A DNA stretch of 47,961 nucleotides from Paucisalibacillus globulus DSM 18846 (GCF_000482485.1 NZ_KI519441.1:1-47961), one strand, 5' to 3'. Positions 1 to 9,276 are shown, numbered from the stretch's first letter. The notes: generated from the letters alone by a model not told the origin. Program-made: numbers and translations.

Positions 1-351
1 AAATGTCAAAAACCTATTTAAGAATCTTGATGCTTGGATTAGAAGAAGACTTCGAATGGTCCAGCTAAGGAGCTGGAGAAAAGTCAGAAATCTTCACAGG
101 GCATTAAGAAGAAAAGGGTGGAACGAATCAAGCTTGCGAGGAATAAGAATGTTCTCCTGGAGAAGCTCAAAGAGCCCCATGGTACATGCGGCTCTTGATA
201 ATAAATTCTTTAAAAGTCTTGGACTGGTCAGTCTTGAATCTAGAATTACTCCTATTGTCCCCAAAGGGGATTAGTGGGAGGAGCCGTATGCGAAGTTCCG
301 CACGTACGGTTCTGTGAGAGGGGTGGTCAGAGATGGCGACCCCTACTCGAT
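1..351 (+). mobile_element. Group II intron, 3' end (domain IV remnant, domains V and VI)
   Basis: Domain V lies at 281-312: GAGCCGTA pairs with TACGGTTC, then TGCG pairs with CGCA. Domain VI follows at about 313-345 and the intron ends near CCCTACTCGAT at about 351. The tip of domain V is a 6-nt loop, AAGTTC, not the usual GNRA tetraloop. The 5' part of the intron is outside the window. The 3' exon begins in the non-coding DNA downstream of the RNase HI-like gene, on the opposite strand to that gene. Confidence 0.8.
2..274 (+). CDS. Group II intron reverse transcriptase/maturase, C-terminal fragment
   Basis: The reading frame is open at the left window edge, so only the last 90 residues are visible. 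They match the maturase (domain X / GIIM) C-terminus of group II intron-encoded proteins: a basic W-I-R-R-R-L-R helix, then a W-R-K-V segment, an LRRKGW segment, then W-R-S-S-K-S-P before a terminal L-D-N-K-F-F helix. This part of the family binds the intron RNA and supports splicing and retrohoming. The stop lies 6 nt before intron domain V, the usual position for an ORF in domain IV. Whether the upstream reverse transcriptase domain is intact cannot be judged. Confidence 0.85.
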   Translation, partial: NVKNLFKNLDAWIRRRLRMVQLRSWRKVRNLHRALRRKGWNESSLRGIRMFSWRSSKSPMVHAALDNKFFKSLGLVSLESRITPIVPKGD

Positions 352-395
352 TTAATGAAATTATTCGACAAAATATGTCATATTTCGGGAAGTGA

Positions 396-425
396 CAGGC
401 ACCACTACACGCAGGCACCACTACA
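396..425. repeat. 14-bp direct repeat, period 16 bp
   Basis: CAGGCACCACTACA occurs perfectly at 396-409 and 412-425. It resembles the GTGCC(T)GGCAC-type palindromes common between Bacillaceae genes; a full palindrome of that kind is at 13830-13876. The second copy covers the stop codon of the RNase HI-like gene. No T-rich terminator was found for that gene, so the repeat may be the remains of one broken near the intron insertion. Confidence 0.6.
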
Positions 426-819
426 TACTACGCTGTTCTTGGATTGCTTTTCGGGCGAGTTTGTCGGCGTTTTTGTTTTCTTTTTCGGGTATCCATTTGA
501 TGAAGAAGTATGGAAATTTTTCTGTTTTGTTACGTATTTCTTCAAGTAAGGGGAGAAAGGTTTTATTTTTTGTATGGTTATTGTCCACTACTTGTACGAC
601 TGTTTGTGAATCAGAACGGAAGGATAGGATTTCGTTTGGGAATTCTCTTTCGCAAACTTCAAGAGCTTTCAATACTGCATGAAATTCTGCTTCATGATTA
701 GTCATCATCTTGAGTGGGAAACTATATTCATATTGTTTGCCGTTTGCTTTTATATAAATGCCAGCTCCGCTAATGCCTGGGTTACCACTGGCTGCCCCAT
801 CTGTATATACCTCAATCAA
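421..819 (-). CDS. RNase HI-like protein
   Basis: 132 aa with the RNase H fold motifs in order: Y-T-D-G-A-A-S-G-N-P-G with Asp7, N-H-E-A-E with Glu45, R-S-D-S with Asp70, and K-N-A-D-K-L-A with Asp119, so all four carboxylates of the RNase HI active site are present. The family cleaves RNA in RNA-DNA hybrids; small Bacillaceae relatives (YpdQ/YpeP type) are not all proven active. The start is TTG at 819, preceded by AAGGAGA about 11 nt upstream. The gene stands alone and faces the group II intron. Confidence 0.85.
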   Translation of the reverse strand: MIEVYTDGAASGNPGISGAGIYIKANGKQYEYSFPLKMMTNHEAEFHAVLKALEVCEREFPNEILSFRSDSQTVVQVVDNNHTKNKTFLPLLEEIRNKTEKFPYFFIKWIPEKENKNADKLARKAIQEQRSM

Positions 820-973
820 AATAAACTTCTCTCCTTCGTACTAGAAATGTTAGTTAATTAGTATTATCATAGCATGTTTTGCATGTGTATACAGTTTGCC
901 TATACTAGTTGAAATTTTACTTCCTGTGAATCCACTAATTTTTTCTATTTCATAGTATAATTTAAAGAATAGA

Positions 974-1002
974 TTGACTATATTAGCAATATTTTGTATA
1001 TT
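974..1002 (+). promoter_or_regulatory. SigA-type promoter of the amidohydrolase gene
   Basis: TTGACT at 974-979, a 17-nt spacer, and TATATT at 997-1002, about 70 nt before the start codon. Confidence 0.65.
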
Positions 1003-1071
1003 GGTGAAAATATTTGTAAACAGCTCTATAAATTAAGAATGATTGAATAGTAAAATAGGAGGTTGCGGTTG

Positions 1072-2685
1072 ATGAGAAAGGTATATACAAATGGAACGTT
1101 TTATACGTTTGATTCAATGAAGCCACAGGTTGAAGCGGTTGTAGTGGAAAACGGCAGATTTATTGATATAGGATCAAGAGATGCAATGATGGCATATTGG
1201 GGTGGGGGAAATACCCAGGTTGTTAATCTTGAAGGAAAGACCGTAACACCTGGCTTAGTTGACAGCCACCTCCATATGTCTGCCATAGCTATAAATTTAC
1301 TACATGTTGATGTGACTGGACTAACATCTAAGGTAGAAATGCTTAGAAAAATTGAATCGCAAGCACATTCCTTACCGCCAGGAGAATGGCTACTTGGAAG
1401 AGGCTGGGATGAAAATCTTTTTACCGATGGGGGAATACCAACTATCCAAGAGCTTGATTACGTTTCGCCACATAATCCTTTATATATACCAAGAGTTTGT
1501 GGACATGCTGCACTGGTAAATAGTAAGGCTTTAGAGGTTAGTGGCTATCACCAGGATATAAGTATTCCACAAGGTGGGGCGATTGTAATAGATGAAATGA
1601 CAAAACAGCCAACAGGATTAATATTAGAATCAGCATCAGAGATTTTTAAGCAGTACATTCCAGAATACTCCCTAGAGGATTTAAAAGGAGCACTAAGACA
1701 GACTATTCAGATGGCAATGAAAAAAGGATTAACGAGTGTTCATACGAATGATCCAAGCTTCTTAGGTGGTCTACATAATACGTATCAATTATTTGATGAA
1801 TTATTGAATCAAGAGCAGCTAGGGCTCCGCTCCAATTTATTAATTGATCATGAGTATTTGGATGACTTAAAGGAAGCAGGGATGTATACCGGATTCGGTA
1901 ATCATACGCTACAAATTGGTGCGGTTAAGCTTTTTGCAGATGGGGCTTTTGGGAGAAGAACGGCCTTATTATCTGAGCCTTATCATGATGCACCTAGTGA
2001 ATATGGTGAAGCTATGTATTCGAATGAGGAGCTCCATGAAATTATTCGAAAAGCACGTGAGTTATCTATGCCTATTGCGGTCCATACGATTGGGGACAAA
2101 GCATTAGAGAATGTTTTAGATGAATTAGATAAATTTCCAACAGTCGCTTATCGTGACCGTTTGATTCATGTCCAGTCATTACGCAACGATCTCATCTCGA
2201 GATTAGCCGTTCCAAGTAGAATTGCTGATATTCAACCAAGATTTGTCGTTGGGGATTTCCCATGGGTAGAGGAGCGACTTGGTTCCAATAGACTTCCGCT
2301 TGCATATGCATGGAAAACATTAATGGATTCTCATGTGATTTGTGCTGGGGGTTCGGATTCACCGGTAGAACCGATTGATCCACTACTCGGAATTCATGCT
2401 GCAGTTACACGGAAAGGGCCTGGAGACACGCATGAAGGCTGGAATAAAAAAGAAAAACTGTCGATGTACCATGCATTTAAGCTATTTACAGAAATGGGAG
2501 CATACCCAACGAATGAAGAGACCATAAAAGGGACAATTTCACGTGGTAAACTAGCTGATATGACGGTCTATTCACAGAATCCATTTGAAATGAACAATCC
2601 TGATGAGCTTTTAAACACGGAGATAGAAATGACAATAATAGGAGGGAATATTACGTTCGAAAAAGGCACGACTACTTATAATTAA
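1072..2685 (+). CDS. YtcJ-type metal-dependent amidohydrolase
   Basis: 537 aa. N-terminal beta segment (K-V-Y-T-N-G-T-F-Y-T-F-D), then G-K-T-V-T-P-G-L-V-D-S-H-L-H with the two metal-binding histidines, a central G-A-V-K-L-F-A-D-G-A, the downstream His in A-V-H-T-I-G-D-K-A, and the G-G-S-D-S-P-V metal Asp near the C-terminus. This is the Amidohydro_3 layout of imidazolonepropionase- and NfdA-like enzymes acting on cyclic or N-substituted amides; the true substrate is unknown. ATG at 1072 is preferred over TTG at 1063 because AGGAGG at 1057-1062 lies 9 nt upstream. Own promoter and terminator, so monocistronic. Confidence 0.88.
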   Translation: MRKVYTNGTFYTFDSMKPQVEAVVVENGRFIDIGSRDAMMAYWGGGNTQVVNLEGKTVTPGLVDSHLHMSAIAINLLHVDVTGLTSKVEMLRKIESQAHSLPPGEWLLGRGWDENLFTDGGIPTIQELDYVSPHNPLYIPRVCGHAALVNSKALEVSGYHQDISIPQGGAIVIDEMTKQPTGLILESASEIFKQYIPEYSLEDLKGALRQTIQMAMKKGLTSVHTNDPSFLGGLHNTYQLFDELLNQEQLGLRSNLLIDHEYLDDLKEAGMYTGFGNHTLQIGAVKLFADGAFGRRTALLSEPYHDAPSEYGEAMYSNEELHEIIRKARELSMPIAVHTIGDKALENVLDELDKFPTVAYRDRLIHVQSLRNDLISRLAVPSRIADIQPRFVVGDFPWVEERLGSNRLPLAYAWKTLMDSHVICAGGSDSPVEPIDPLLGIHAAVTRKGPGDTHEGWNKKEKLSMYHAFKLFTEMGAYPTNEETIKGTISRGKLADMTVYSQNPFEMNNPDELLNTEIEMTIIGGNITFEKGTTTYN

Positions 2686-2730
2686 GGAGTGCGAGTTTTA
2701 TGAAGCAATTGTAGGATTTAAGTTGGAATA

Positions 2731-2766
2731 GAGGGAAACTCCAGATGGGGATTTTCCTCTTTTTAT
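2731..2766 (+). terminator. Rho-independent terminator of the amidohydrolase gene
   Basis: GAGGGAAACTCC pairs with GGGGATTTTCCTC (one bulged A, G-U pairs allowed) around an AGAT loop, followed by TTTTTATT. Confidence 0.75.
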
Positions 2767-2847
2767 TATGAAATTTCATATGAGGTGAAAATTTATTCAG
2801 AAGTGAAACATAATTATAAGTTTTTCGTAAATATATAGTTGTATATT

Positions 2848-2876
2848 TTGTAATTGTGATTTATTGTAAGTATAAC
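2848..2876 (+). promoter_or_regulatory. Likely SigA promoter of the ABC transporter operon
   Basis: TTGTAA at 2848-2853, a 17-nt spacer and TATAAC at 2871-2876, 34 nt before the permease start codon. Confidence 0.5.
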
Positions 2877-2909
2877 TACTTGGTACTAAATTCCTAATGG
2901 AGGAAAAGG

Positions 2910-5417
2910 ATGAAAATAATAGTAAAGCATGTCGTAAAAAATATCGTTGAAAAAAAGCTTCGGTCTGCGATTGTTCTTTTAACAATTCTACTTTCAACAT
3001 TAGTGTTGTTTGTCGGGCTTAGTTTAAATTCTATTATCAATAATACATATTCGACAATGCTACAAGGGTCATATGGAGAAGCAAATCTTATAGTGAACAA
3101 AGTTACTGATGATGGGAATCCATTCTATGAGTCTAGTGAGCTTGTATTAGAAGGAGTAAACGCTGAACGGTTGGATATGATCGAGGCCAGTGGGAAAATT
3201 ACACTTCAAGGCGATCAGAAAACGGTCTCCTTATATGGCATGGATACAGATGCTGCTAAGGAAATGAATGTAATTGATTTGTTGACTGGGGAAGTGAAAT
3301 GGGAAAATGGCTCGGTGCTTATCAGTCAACGCACCGCTACAAATTACGATTTTGAGATTGGTGATAGACTGAATGTTTCGCAAGGCGACCATACTTATGA
3401 ATTTATAATAAAGGGGATTAGTAAACCTGAGGGTCTTTTTAATTCGGAAATGGGAGATATACTTCTTATAACACAGCCTGAAAAAATAAATGAATTTTAT
3501 GGTACTTCTAATATGGTTGCTAGTACTTTGTTAAAAGTTCCGTCTGGGGATATGGATTCCACGATTACTAGCTTAAGAGAAAATAATGATAGTTTTACCA
3601 TACAAAGGACCAATGAAGCGGATATAATTCTACGGGATGAGCAAACCTTCCAAATGGTTATGATGTTGTCCATCATTATTATTGTGTTAATAAGTGCGTA
3701 TGTCATCGCCTCTCTAACTAAATTAATTGTTACGGAGCGTATGCCCGTTATGGGTACTTTCCGCAGTGTTGGTGCAAATAAGGGTATGATGAATCGTGTT
3801 CTATTCTTGGAATTTTTTGTTTATGGAGTTCTAGGGTCTGTTCTTGGAATTATATTTGCGGTATTTCTACTACCTTTTGCGGCGGATGTTTTTAACGAAT
3901 ATAAGGAGTATGGTGTAGAAACGGTTGTGGAATACAATCTAGTTTACTTAGGTGTTTCCCTTCTGTTCGGTATGTTCTTCCCTGCTTTTATTAGCTTCTT
4001 CCGTATTGTAAAAGCAAATAATAAACCATTAAAGGAAGTACTTTTTGATACAGCGTTTACGAAAGAATTGCGTTCAAAATGGTCGGTTTTTCTTGGAGTT
4101 CTTTTACTAGCAATGGCTTTTGTACTTCACTATTTAAACAGATACGCTGATATTGTATTAGCTGTCCTATCCTTATTACTTTTATTTGTTTCAATCGTTT
4201 TGTTAATGCCTACATTATTATATGGAATATCTTACATACTTCGATTTTTCTTGAAAAGAAGTGCTGCAGGAGAGTTATCATTAGGAATTAAAAATATCGC
4301 AGGTAATAAGATAGTAGCTAACAATGTCAGTATGATTATGGTTGTCTTTTTGCTACTAATTATGGTTGGTATTGCAAGTGCTGGAATTGATCAATATGTG
4401 TCAAATTCACTAACTAAGGATTTCGATGTAGCAGTTTCACTTTCGGAAAATGATGAAACAATCATCGATGAAATTAGAAAGATAGACGGTGTTTCAGATT
4501 CCTATGTTCAATATATTAGCCTTGGCCAATCCACAAATAAAGGGATAGAAAGTACTTTTGCTGTTTATGGAGTGGATGATTTTAATAAAATAGATGATTT
4601 TTACGATGGAATTACCTACATCGAATTAGATGACAATAATTTAAGTAACTTAGAAAATGCAATCATTTTGGATGAATATTATATGGACAAATATGGTATT
4701 TCTATGGGGGATACAGTAGAGATTCAACCAGTGGATGTAAGTTATAAACCGCTTGAGAGCACGGAACCTATTACGATGGTTGTTTCTGGAGTTATGGATA
4801 GCAAGGGAATTAATTCTAGCCGTGATGTAGCGCTAATTCCAATGGCAGTTTACGAAGAAAGTTTTGCGGGCATTTTTCAAGAGCTTGGACTGAAGTTGGA
4901 TGAAGGGTATCATGCAGAGGATGTGAAAGAAAGGATTGCAGATACTTTTGTTAATCATAAACTAGAGGTTATTACCTTCGAAGAAATGCTCGGTTCCCAA
5001 AAAGCGACCATTGATACATTAATTGATGGAATAACTGTTATTATTGGTCTCGGGATGATTGTTGGCATTCTTGGTATTTCAAATAACTTAATTGTCTCGT
5101 TTAACCAAAGAAAAAAAGAATATGCAATTCTATATTCAGTGTGTATGAGTAAAGGACAAATTATAAAAATGATTTTTCTGGAAATGTTGATTACTTTATT
5201 TGCTGTTATTGTGATTGGCTTTTTTGGTGGGTTAGCAATAAATATTCTCCTAACAAGCCTTCTTCATGCGATAGGAATGGTTACCGAATTTAACTTCACC
5301 TTTGGCTTATTTGGTATGTTATGTTTGGTAGTTGCGATTTTATTAAGCGTATCGACCTTATCACTAGTTCGTAAAGTCTTTAAACTAAATATCATGAAGG
5401 AATTGCGTTATGAATAA
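2910..5417 (+). CDS. ABC transporter permease, FtsX/MacB type
   Basis: 835 aa. One N-terminal membrane segment (about 15-37) is followed by a large extracytoplasmic domain (about 45-245), three membrane segments (about 250-365), further hydrophobic segments (about 390-475), a second extracytoplasmic domain (about 485-690) and three C-terminal segments (about 705-820). This is the duplicated FtsX layout (LolC/MacB superfamily), typical of exporters or of pumps that act on substrates at the membrane surface. GGAGG precedes the ATG. The stop overlaps the next frame, so it pairs with the ATPase downstream. No two-component system is adjacent, unlike BceAB bacitracin modules. Confidence 0.85.
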   Translation: MKIIVKHVVKNIVEKKLRSAIVLLTILLSTLVLFVGLSLNSIINNTYSTMLQGSYGEANLIVNKVTDDGNPFYESSELVLEGVNAERLDMIEASGKITLQGDQKTVSLYGMDTDAAKEMNVIDLLTGEVKWENGSVLISQRTATNYDFEIGDRLNVSQGDHTYEFIIKGISKPEGLFNSEMGDILLITQPEKINEFYGTSNMVASTLLKVPSGDMDSTITSLRENNDSFTIQRTNEADIILRDEQTFQMVMMLSIIIIVLISAYVIASLTKLIVTERMPVMGTFRSVGANKGMMNRVLFLEFFVYGVLGSVLGIIFAVFLLPFAADVFNEYKEYGVETVVEYNLVYLGVSLLFGMFFPAFISFFRIVKANNKPLKEVLFDTAFTKELRSKWSVFLGVLLLAMAFVLHYLNRYADIVLAVLSLLLLFVSIVLLMPTLLYGISYILRFFLKRSAAGELSLGIKNIAGNKIVANNVSMIMVVFLLLIMVGIASAGIDQYVSNSLTKDFDVAVSLSENDETIIDEIRKIDGVSDSYVQYISLGQSTNKGIESTFAVYGVDDFNKIDDFYDGITYIELDDNNLSNLENAIILDEYYMDKYGISMGDTVEIQPVDVSYKPLESTEPITMVVSGVMDSKGINSSRDVALIPMAVYEESFAGIFQELGLKLDEGYHAEDVKERIADTFVNHKLEVITFEEMLGSQKATIDTLIDGITVIIGLGMIVGILGISNNLIVSFNQRKKEYAILYSVCMSKGQIIKMIFLEMLITLFAVIVIGFFGGLAINILLTSLLHAIGMVTEFNFTFGLFGMLCLVVAILLSVSTLSLVRKVFKLNIMKELRYE

Positions 5418-5439
5418 AGATATGGGGAGGGATTTGGAG

Positions 5440-6126
5440 ATGGAGAATATTATACGGACAGAAAAGCTTTGTAAGAGTTTCAAAGTAGGAACGAATGATG
5501 TTCCTATTTTAGAGGATGTCGAAATTGCTATTAAAACGGGAGAATTTGTTTCCATTATGGGGCCATCAGGTTCAGGAAAAAGCACCTTACTTTATTTATT
5601 GGGTGGTATCGATGAACCTACTTCGGGACGAGTCTTTTTACAGGAAAAAGATATTAATAGAATGAAAGATAAGGAGAAAAGTGTCCTACGGAGAAAATCT
5701 ATGGGGTTTGTGTTCCAGTTCTATAATCTAGTTCAGAATCTAACAGTAGAAGAAAATATAATGCTTCCAGTAACGATGGATAAGAAGAAACCTGCAGATT
5801 ACAAAGTACAGCTAGATGAGATTTTGGAAATTGTCGGGCTTTCTGAACGGAGAAAGTATACACCGAGAGAATTGTCAGGTGGCCAGCAGCAGCGTGTTGC
5901 TATTGCGAGAGCATTAATCCTTAGTCCAGCATTAATTTTAGCGGATGAGCCGATTGGAAACTTAGATAGTAAGACTGGCACAGAAATTATGGAACTATTC
6001 TATCGCATTAATAAGGAAAAAGGGATAACAATTGTTCAGGTAACACATTCAGAAGAAGCAGCAGCGTATGGAAATCGTCTAATCCGAATGAAGGATGGGA
6101 AAGTGTTGGAACCAGTTATCATGTAA
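5440..6126 (+). CDS. ABC transporter ATP-binding protein, MacB/LolD type
   Basis: 228 aa. Walker [11 protein letters not shown]-loop in F-V-F-Q-F-Y-N-L, signature L-S-G-G-Q-Q-Q-R-V, Walker B L-I-L-A-D-E-P and H-loop V-T-H-S, with the G-N-L-D-S-K-T-G D-loop usual in the LolD/MacB class. It energises the preceding permease. The frame opens at an ATG at 5410 overlapping the permease, but ATG 5440 has GGAGG at 5426-5430 with a 9-nt spacer and gives the usual family N-terminus (M-E-N-I-I-R-T-E-K-L), so 5440 is chosen. Confidence 0.9.
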   Translation: MENIIRTEKLCKSFKVGTNDVPILEDVEIAIKTGEFVSIMGPSGSGKSTLLYLLGGIDEPTSGRVFLQEKDINRMKDKEKSVLRRKSMGFVFQFYNLVQNLTVEENIMLPVTMDKKKPADYKVQLDEILEIVGLSERRKYTPRELSGGQQQRVAIARALILSPALILADEPIGNLDSKTGTEIMELFYRINKEKGITIVQVTHSEEAAAYGNRLIRMKDGKVLEPVIM

Positions 6127-6140
6127 CAATGAAAAGTGAG

Positions 6141-6176
6141 AGGGGAGGGGGAAGAATGTTGCCCTTCCCTTTATTA
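6141..6176 (+). terminator. Terminator of the ABC transporter operon
   Basis: GGGAGGG pairs with CCCTTCCC (one bulged T), followed by TTTATTATTT. Confidence 0.6.
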
Positions 6177-6312
6177 TTTACATAATAGTTGCCCCTAACC
6201 TATTCTTCTAAAGTATTGAACAAGATTAGTTGGTTTAAGTTATGAATTATTGGGTATAGAAAAAACAAATGTACTGCATAAGCTAGTAGTAGAAAGGGGT
6301 ACTAGGGATACC

Positions 6313-7458
6313 ATGGGGACAACACAGACCAAGCTAAGAGCATTATTAGCGGATATTTTTAGTTATTTACATGCAAATCCAGAGGTAAGCTGGAAAGAAT
6401 ATAAAACAACCAAATATATAAAAGGATTGCTTGAGGATAAGGGATGTCGGATTCAAACGTTTGGAAAAACACCAGGATTAGTTGTTGAAATAGGAAGTGG
6501 TGAACCTGTAGTAGCAATACGTGCTGATATAGACGCGTTATGGCAGGAGGTAGATGGTGAATTTAAAGCCAATCATTCTTGCGGCCATGATGCTCATATG
6601 ACAATTGTCCTAGGTGTTTTATTTACACTACTGGAGGATGGGATTCCGGACCACGGAACATTTCGCTTTATATTCCAGCCTGCAGAGGAAAAGGGGGATG
6701 GTGCACTGACCTTAGTGGGGAAGGGAGTTGCTGATGAATTGGATTATCTTTATGGCCTACATTTACGCCCGATACAAGAATTACGGCATGGCCAGTTTTC
6801 ACCAGCTATCCGACATGGTGCCTCCTGGTCAGTGGATGGGGTAATCACTGGTGAAGACGCACATGGAGCAAGACCACATTTAAATGCGAATGCAATTCAG
6901 ATTGGTAGCGAGTTTTTCCAGCATTTGAATAATATTTATCTAGATCCAATGATTCCACATTCTGTAAAAATGACGAGCTTCCATGCTGGCGGGGATAGTA
7001 CTAATATTATTCCGGGAAATGCTACTTTCTCACTGGATATGCGTACTCAAACAAATGAAGCGATGGAAGAATTGATGGGAAAAGTGGAGCGTATTGCTAA
7101 AATGCTTTCTGATTATCATGAAGTGGAAATTGATCTTTCCATTCGGTCAAGTGTGGCCGCCGCTGTCATTAATATGGAGGCAAGTAAGATTATGGAAGAG
7201 GCTATAATTGATACAGTTGGCATAAAGCATCTAGTACCGATGATTACAACTACTGGTGGGGATGATTTTCATTTTTATACAATAAAAAAGCCTCACTTAA
7301 AAGCGACAATGCTTGCAGTAGGGTGTGATTTGGAGCCAGGATTACATCATCCTAACATGATGTTTAATCATGATGCAATAGAGCCTAGTGTGAAAATTAT
7401 TGTAAAGGCATTAATGAAAACTGTTGAAAAACACCATTCGCAAGGGGTCTCAAATTAA
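6313..7458 (+). CDS. M20-family aminoacylase/amidohydrolase
   Basis: 381 aa. Metal-site motifs of the M20D (IAA-amino acid hydrolase/aminoacylase) family are present: A-I-R-A-D-I-D-A-L, C-G-H-D-A-H-M, F-Q-P-A-E-E-K-G-D-G-A and a lid domain with H-G-A-R-P-H. These enzymes hydrolyse N-acylated amino acids. The frame can extend to a TTG at 6250 without a clear ribosome site; ATG 6313, after AAGGGG, gives a normal family N-terminus. The next gene is an N-acylamino-acid racemase relative, so N-acyl- or N-succinyl-L-amino acids are the likely substrate (inference). Confidence 0.8.
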   Translation: MGTTQTKLRALLADIFSYLHANPEVSWKEYKTTKYIKGLLEDKGCRIQTFGKTPGLVVEIGSGEPVVAIRADIDALWQEVDGEFKANHSCGHDAHMTIVLGVLFTLLEDGIPDHGTFRFIFQPAEEKGDGALTLVGKGVADELDYLYGLHLRPIQELRHGQFSPAIRHGASWSVDGVITGEDAHGARPHLNANAIQIGSEFFQHLNNIYLDPMIPHSVKMTSFHAGGDSTNIIPGNATFSLDMRTQTNEAMEELMGKVERIAKMLSDYHEVEIDLSIRSSVAAAVINMEASKIMEEAIIDTVGIKHLVPMITTTGGDDFHFYTIKKPHLKATMLAVGCDLEPGLHHPNMMFNHDAIEPSVKIIVKALMKTVEKHHSQGVSN

Positions 7459-7552
7459 AATGTTGATTAGTGGATTATACGGGGGGGGGATACGAATTAG
7501 AAGAAATAAAGAAAGTGGAACAAGCTAATTGAAGAAATATATCATCACATCA

Positions 7553-7606
7553 ATCCACCAAACTAACACCATCTATCAGATTGGTGGTGTTGATTGGTGC
7601 CTTTTT
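7553..7606 (+). terminator. Probable terminator after the M20 gene
   Basis: AACACCA pairs with TGGTGTT, and an outer CACCAA pairs with TTGGTG, giving an interrupted stem followed by CTTTTTC. Left boundary approximate. If real, the racemase gene has its own promoter, not identified here. Confidence 0.45.
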
Positions 7607-7715
7607 CATGCATAAGTGTCTTACCTGAATATCATAAAATCGGACTTGGTGGTAAGATAAAGTTAAGGTTGCGTACTAGTCTGTTTTTGTACAGTATGAG
7701 GAAGAAGGGTTATTG

Positions 7716-8831
7716 ATGGTAATACCATTTAAAAAAATTATATTACATCGACTAAATATGCGAATGATTTTTCCGTTTTCGACAAGTTTTGGAACGATGC
7801 AGGAGAAGGATTTCTTTATTATTGAAGCGGTAGATATGGATGGCAACCGTGGATTTGGAGAAAGTGTTGCCTTTCCAATCCCTTGGTATACGGAAGAAAC
7901 GGTGAAATCCAATAAAGATATGATGGAAGATTTATTAATACCAATATTACGAGAAAATCCAATTGAACACCCGAATGACGTTTTTCCGCTTTTTGGCCGA
8001 TTACGTGGTAATAATATGGCCAAAGCAGCGATTGAAGGTGCCGTATGGGATCTATATGCGAAGCGGGAGGGATTGACTCTTGCTAAGGCGCTTGGTGGTG
8101 AAAAGACGGAAATTGATGCTGGGATTAGCATTGGTATTCAACCAACGATAGGGGATTTATTAGAGGAAATTGAGGGGTTTTTAGAACAAGGGTACAAACG
8201 TATAAAGTTGAAAATTAAGCCTGGACATGATGTAGACATGCTTCGACAAGTTCGTGCAACTTTTCCAGATACCCCGATTATGGCTGATGCAAATTCTGCC
8301 TATACTCTACATGATATCGAGTTGTTAAAGCAACTCGATGATTTAGATTTAATGATGATTGAACAGCCTTTACAACATCATGACATTATTGACCATGCAA
8401 AGCTACAAAAAGAAATCAAAACACCAATTTGTTTGGATGAAAGTATTCATTCCTTATATGATGCCCAAAAGGCGATTGAACTTGGTAGCTGCAAAATTAT
8501 TAATATTAAAGTTGGTCGTGTTGGTGGACTGTCCGAATCCGTTAAAATTCATGATTACTGTAAAGCAAATGGGATTCCAGTTTGGTGTGGTGGCATGTTA
8601 GAAGCTGGAGTAGGACGGGCTCATAATATTGCGATTACTACACTTTCAAACTTTGTTTTACCAGGTGATACTGCTGGTTCTTCACGTTATTGGGAAAGAG
8701 ATATTATTAAACCAGAGGTTATTGTGGAAAATGGCGCAATTAACGTTCCAACAGCTCCAGGGATTGGTTATGAAATCGATGAAGAGGCATTGGAGGAATT
8801 TCGAATAGAAAAACAAGAATTTGATATGTAA
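7716..8831 (+). CDS. N-acylamino-acid racemase / o-succinylbenzoate synthase family
   Basis: 371 aa enolase-superfamily enzyme. Catalytic pair Lys164-x-Lys166, metal ligands Asp191 (M-A-D-A-N), Glu216 (I-E-Q-P-L) and Asp241 (L-D-E-S), and second catalytic Lys265 (I-K-V-G-R-V-G-G) are all present, with the C-terminal [11 protein letters not shown] motif. The MenC/NSAR family makes o-succinylbenzoate for menaquinone, racemises N-succinylamino acids, or both. No other men gene is nearby and an M20 aminoacylase precedes it, so the racemase role is favoured. ATG 7716 (AAGGG at 7705-7709) is preferred over TTG 7713. Confidence 0.88.
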   Translation: MVIPFKKIILHRLNMRMIFPFSTSFGTMQEKDFFIIEAVDMDGNRGFGESVAFPIPWYTEETVKSNKDMMEDLLIPILRENPIEHPNDVFPLFGRLRGNNMAKAAIEGAVWDLYAKREGLTLAKALGGEKTEIDAGISIGIQPTIGDLLEEIEGFLEQGYKRIKLKIKPGHDVDMLRQVRATFPDTPIMADANSAYTLHDIELLKQLDDLDLMMIEQPLQHHDIIDHAKLQKEIKTPICLDESIHSLYDAQKAIELGSCKIINIKVGRVGGLSESVKIHDYCKANGIPVWCGGMLEAGVGRAHNIAITTLSNFVLPGDTAGSSRYWERDIIKPEVIVENGAINVPTAPGIGYEIDEEALEEFRIEKQEFDM

Positions 8832-8868
8832 ATTAAAAGCCTTTTGTTATGTTTGCTCTTTAAAATTT

Positions 8869-9245
8869 TACAGTTGATGGAAAATGTGCGGTAACTTTAC
8901 TAAGAGGTTAGTGTAGTGCTAAGACACCGCTCCGCCAGAATACTTCGCTTTCCACGGGCACGGCCTCAGCCTCCTCGCGGAAAGACCACCGCTGCGGGGT
9001 CTTCGGACACGGGCTGTTCCCGCAGGAGTCTTCGTATTCTGCCTACGCTAGTGTGGTTTTTCTATTCTTGGGTTGTGTGTTGCTTTTTTTTATATAAATT
9101 ATGGGCGACAATCCCAATTTACTCTATATTAGCTCCGGAAATACACGGAGACTCCTATGGGAAGATAGGCATAGGTGAGACCCCACAGTGCGATGCTCAA
9201 ACAAACATTATTAGTTACCGCACAGTCTATAATAAATTGTGCGAT
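8869..9245. repeat. Dispersed repeat element with 12-bp inverted ends and nested GC-rich arms
   Basis: This 517-bp gene-free gap holds a compound repeat. TGTGCGGTAACT at 8885-8896 is perfectly inverted as AGTTACCGCACA at 9213-9224, enclosing 340 bp. Inside are GC-rich arms: about 8928-9055 contains CTTTCC/GGAAAG and CTGCGGG/CCCGCAG hairpins, and about 9131-9195 is a shorter related arm in the opposite orientation (GAGACTCCT, GAGACCCC). Composition is far GC-richer than the neighbours. Such arms recur in Bacillaceae genomes (from memory). No transposase is present and no flanking target duplication was seen. The frame at 8916-9248 is an accident of the repeat. Confidence 0.7.
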
Positions 9246-9276
9246 TAAATATTGAACGTTATGGAGAACATCCATG

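Noticed and set aside
7716-8831. Naming the gene menC
   Set aside because: The family includes racemases, menaquinone enzymes and bifunctional forms; context favours the racemase, so no symbol was given.
8916-9248. Open frame of 110 aa as a gene
   Set aside because: It lies wholly in the repeat element, has odd Arg/Pro-rich composition from GC-rich arms and no ribosome site.
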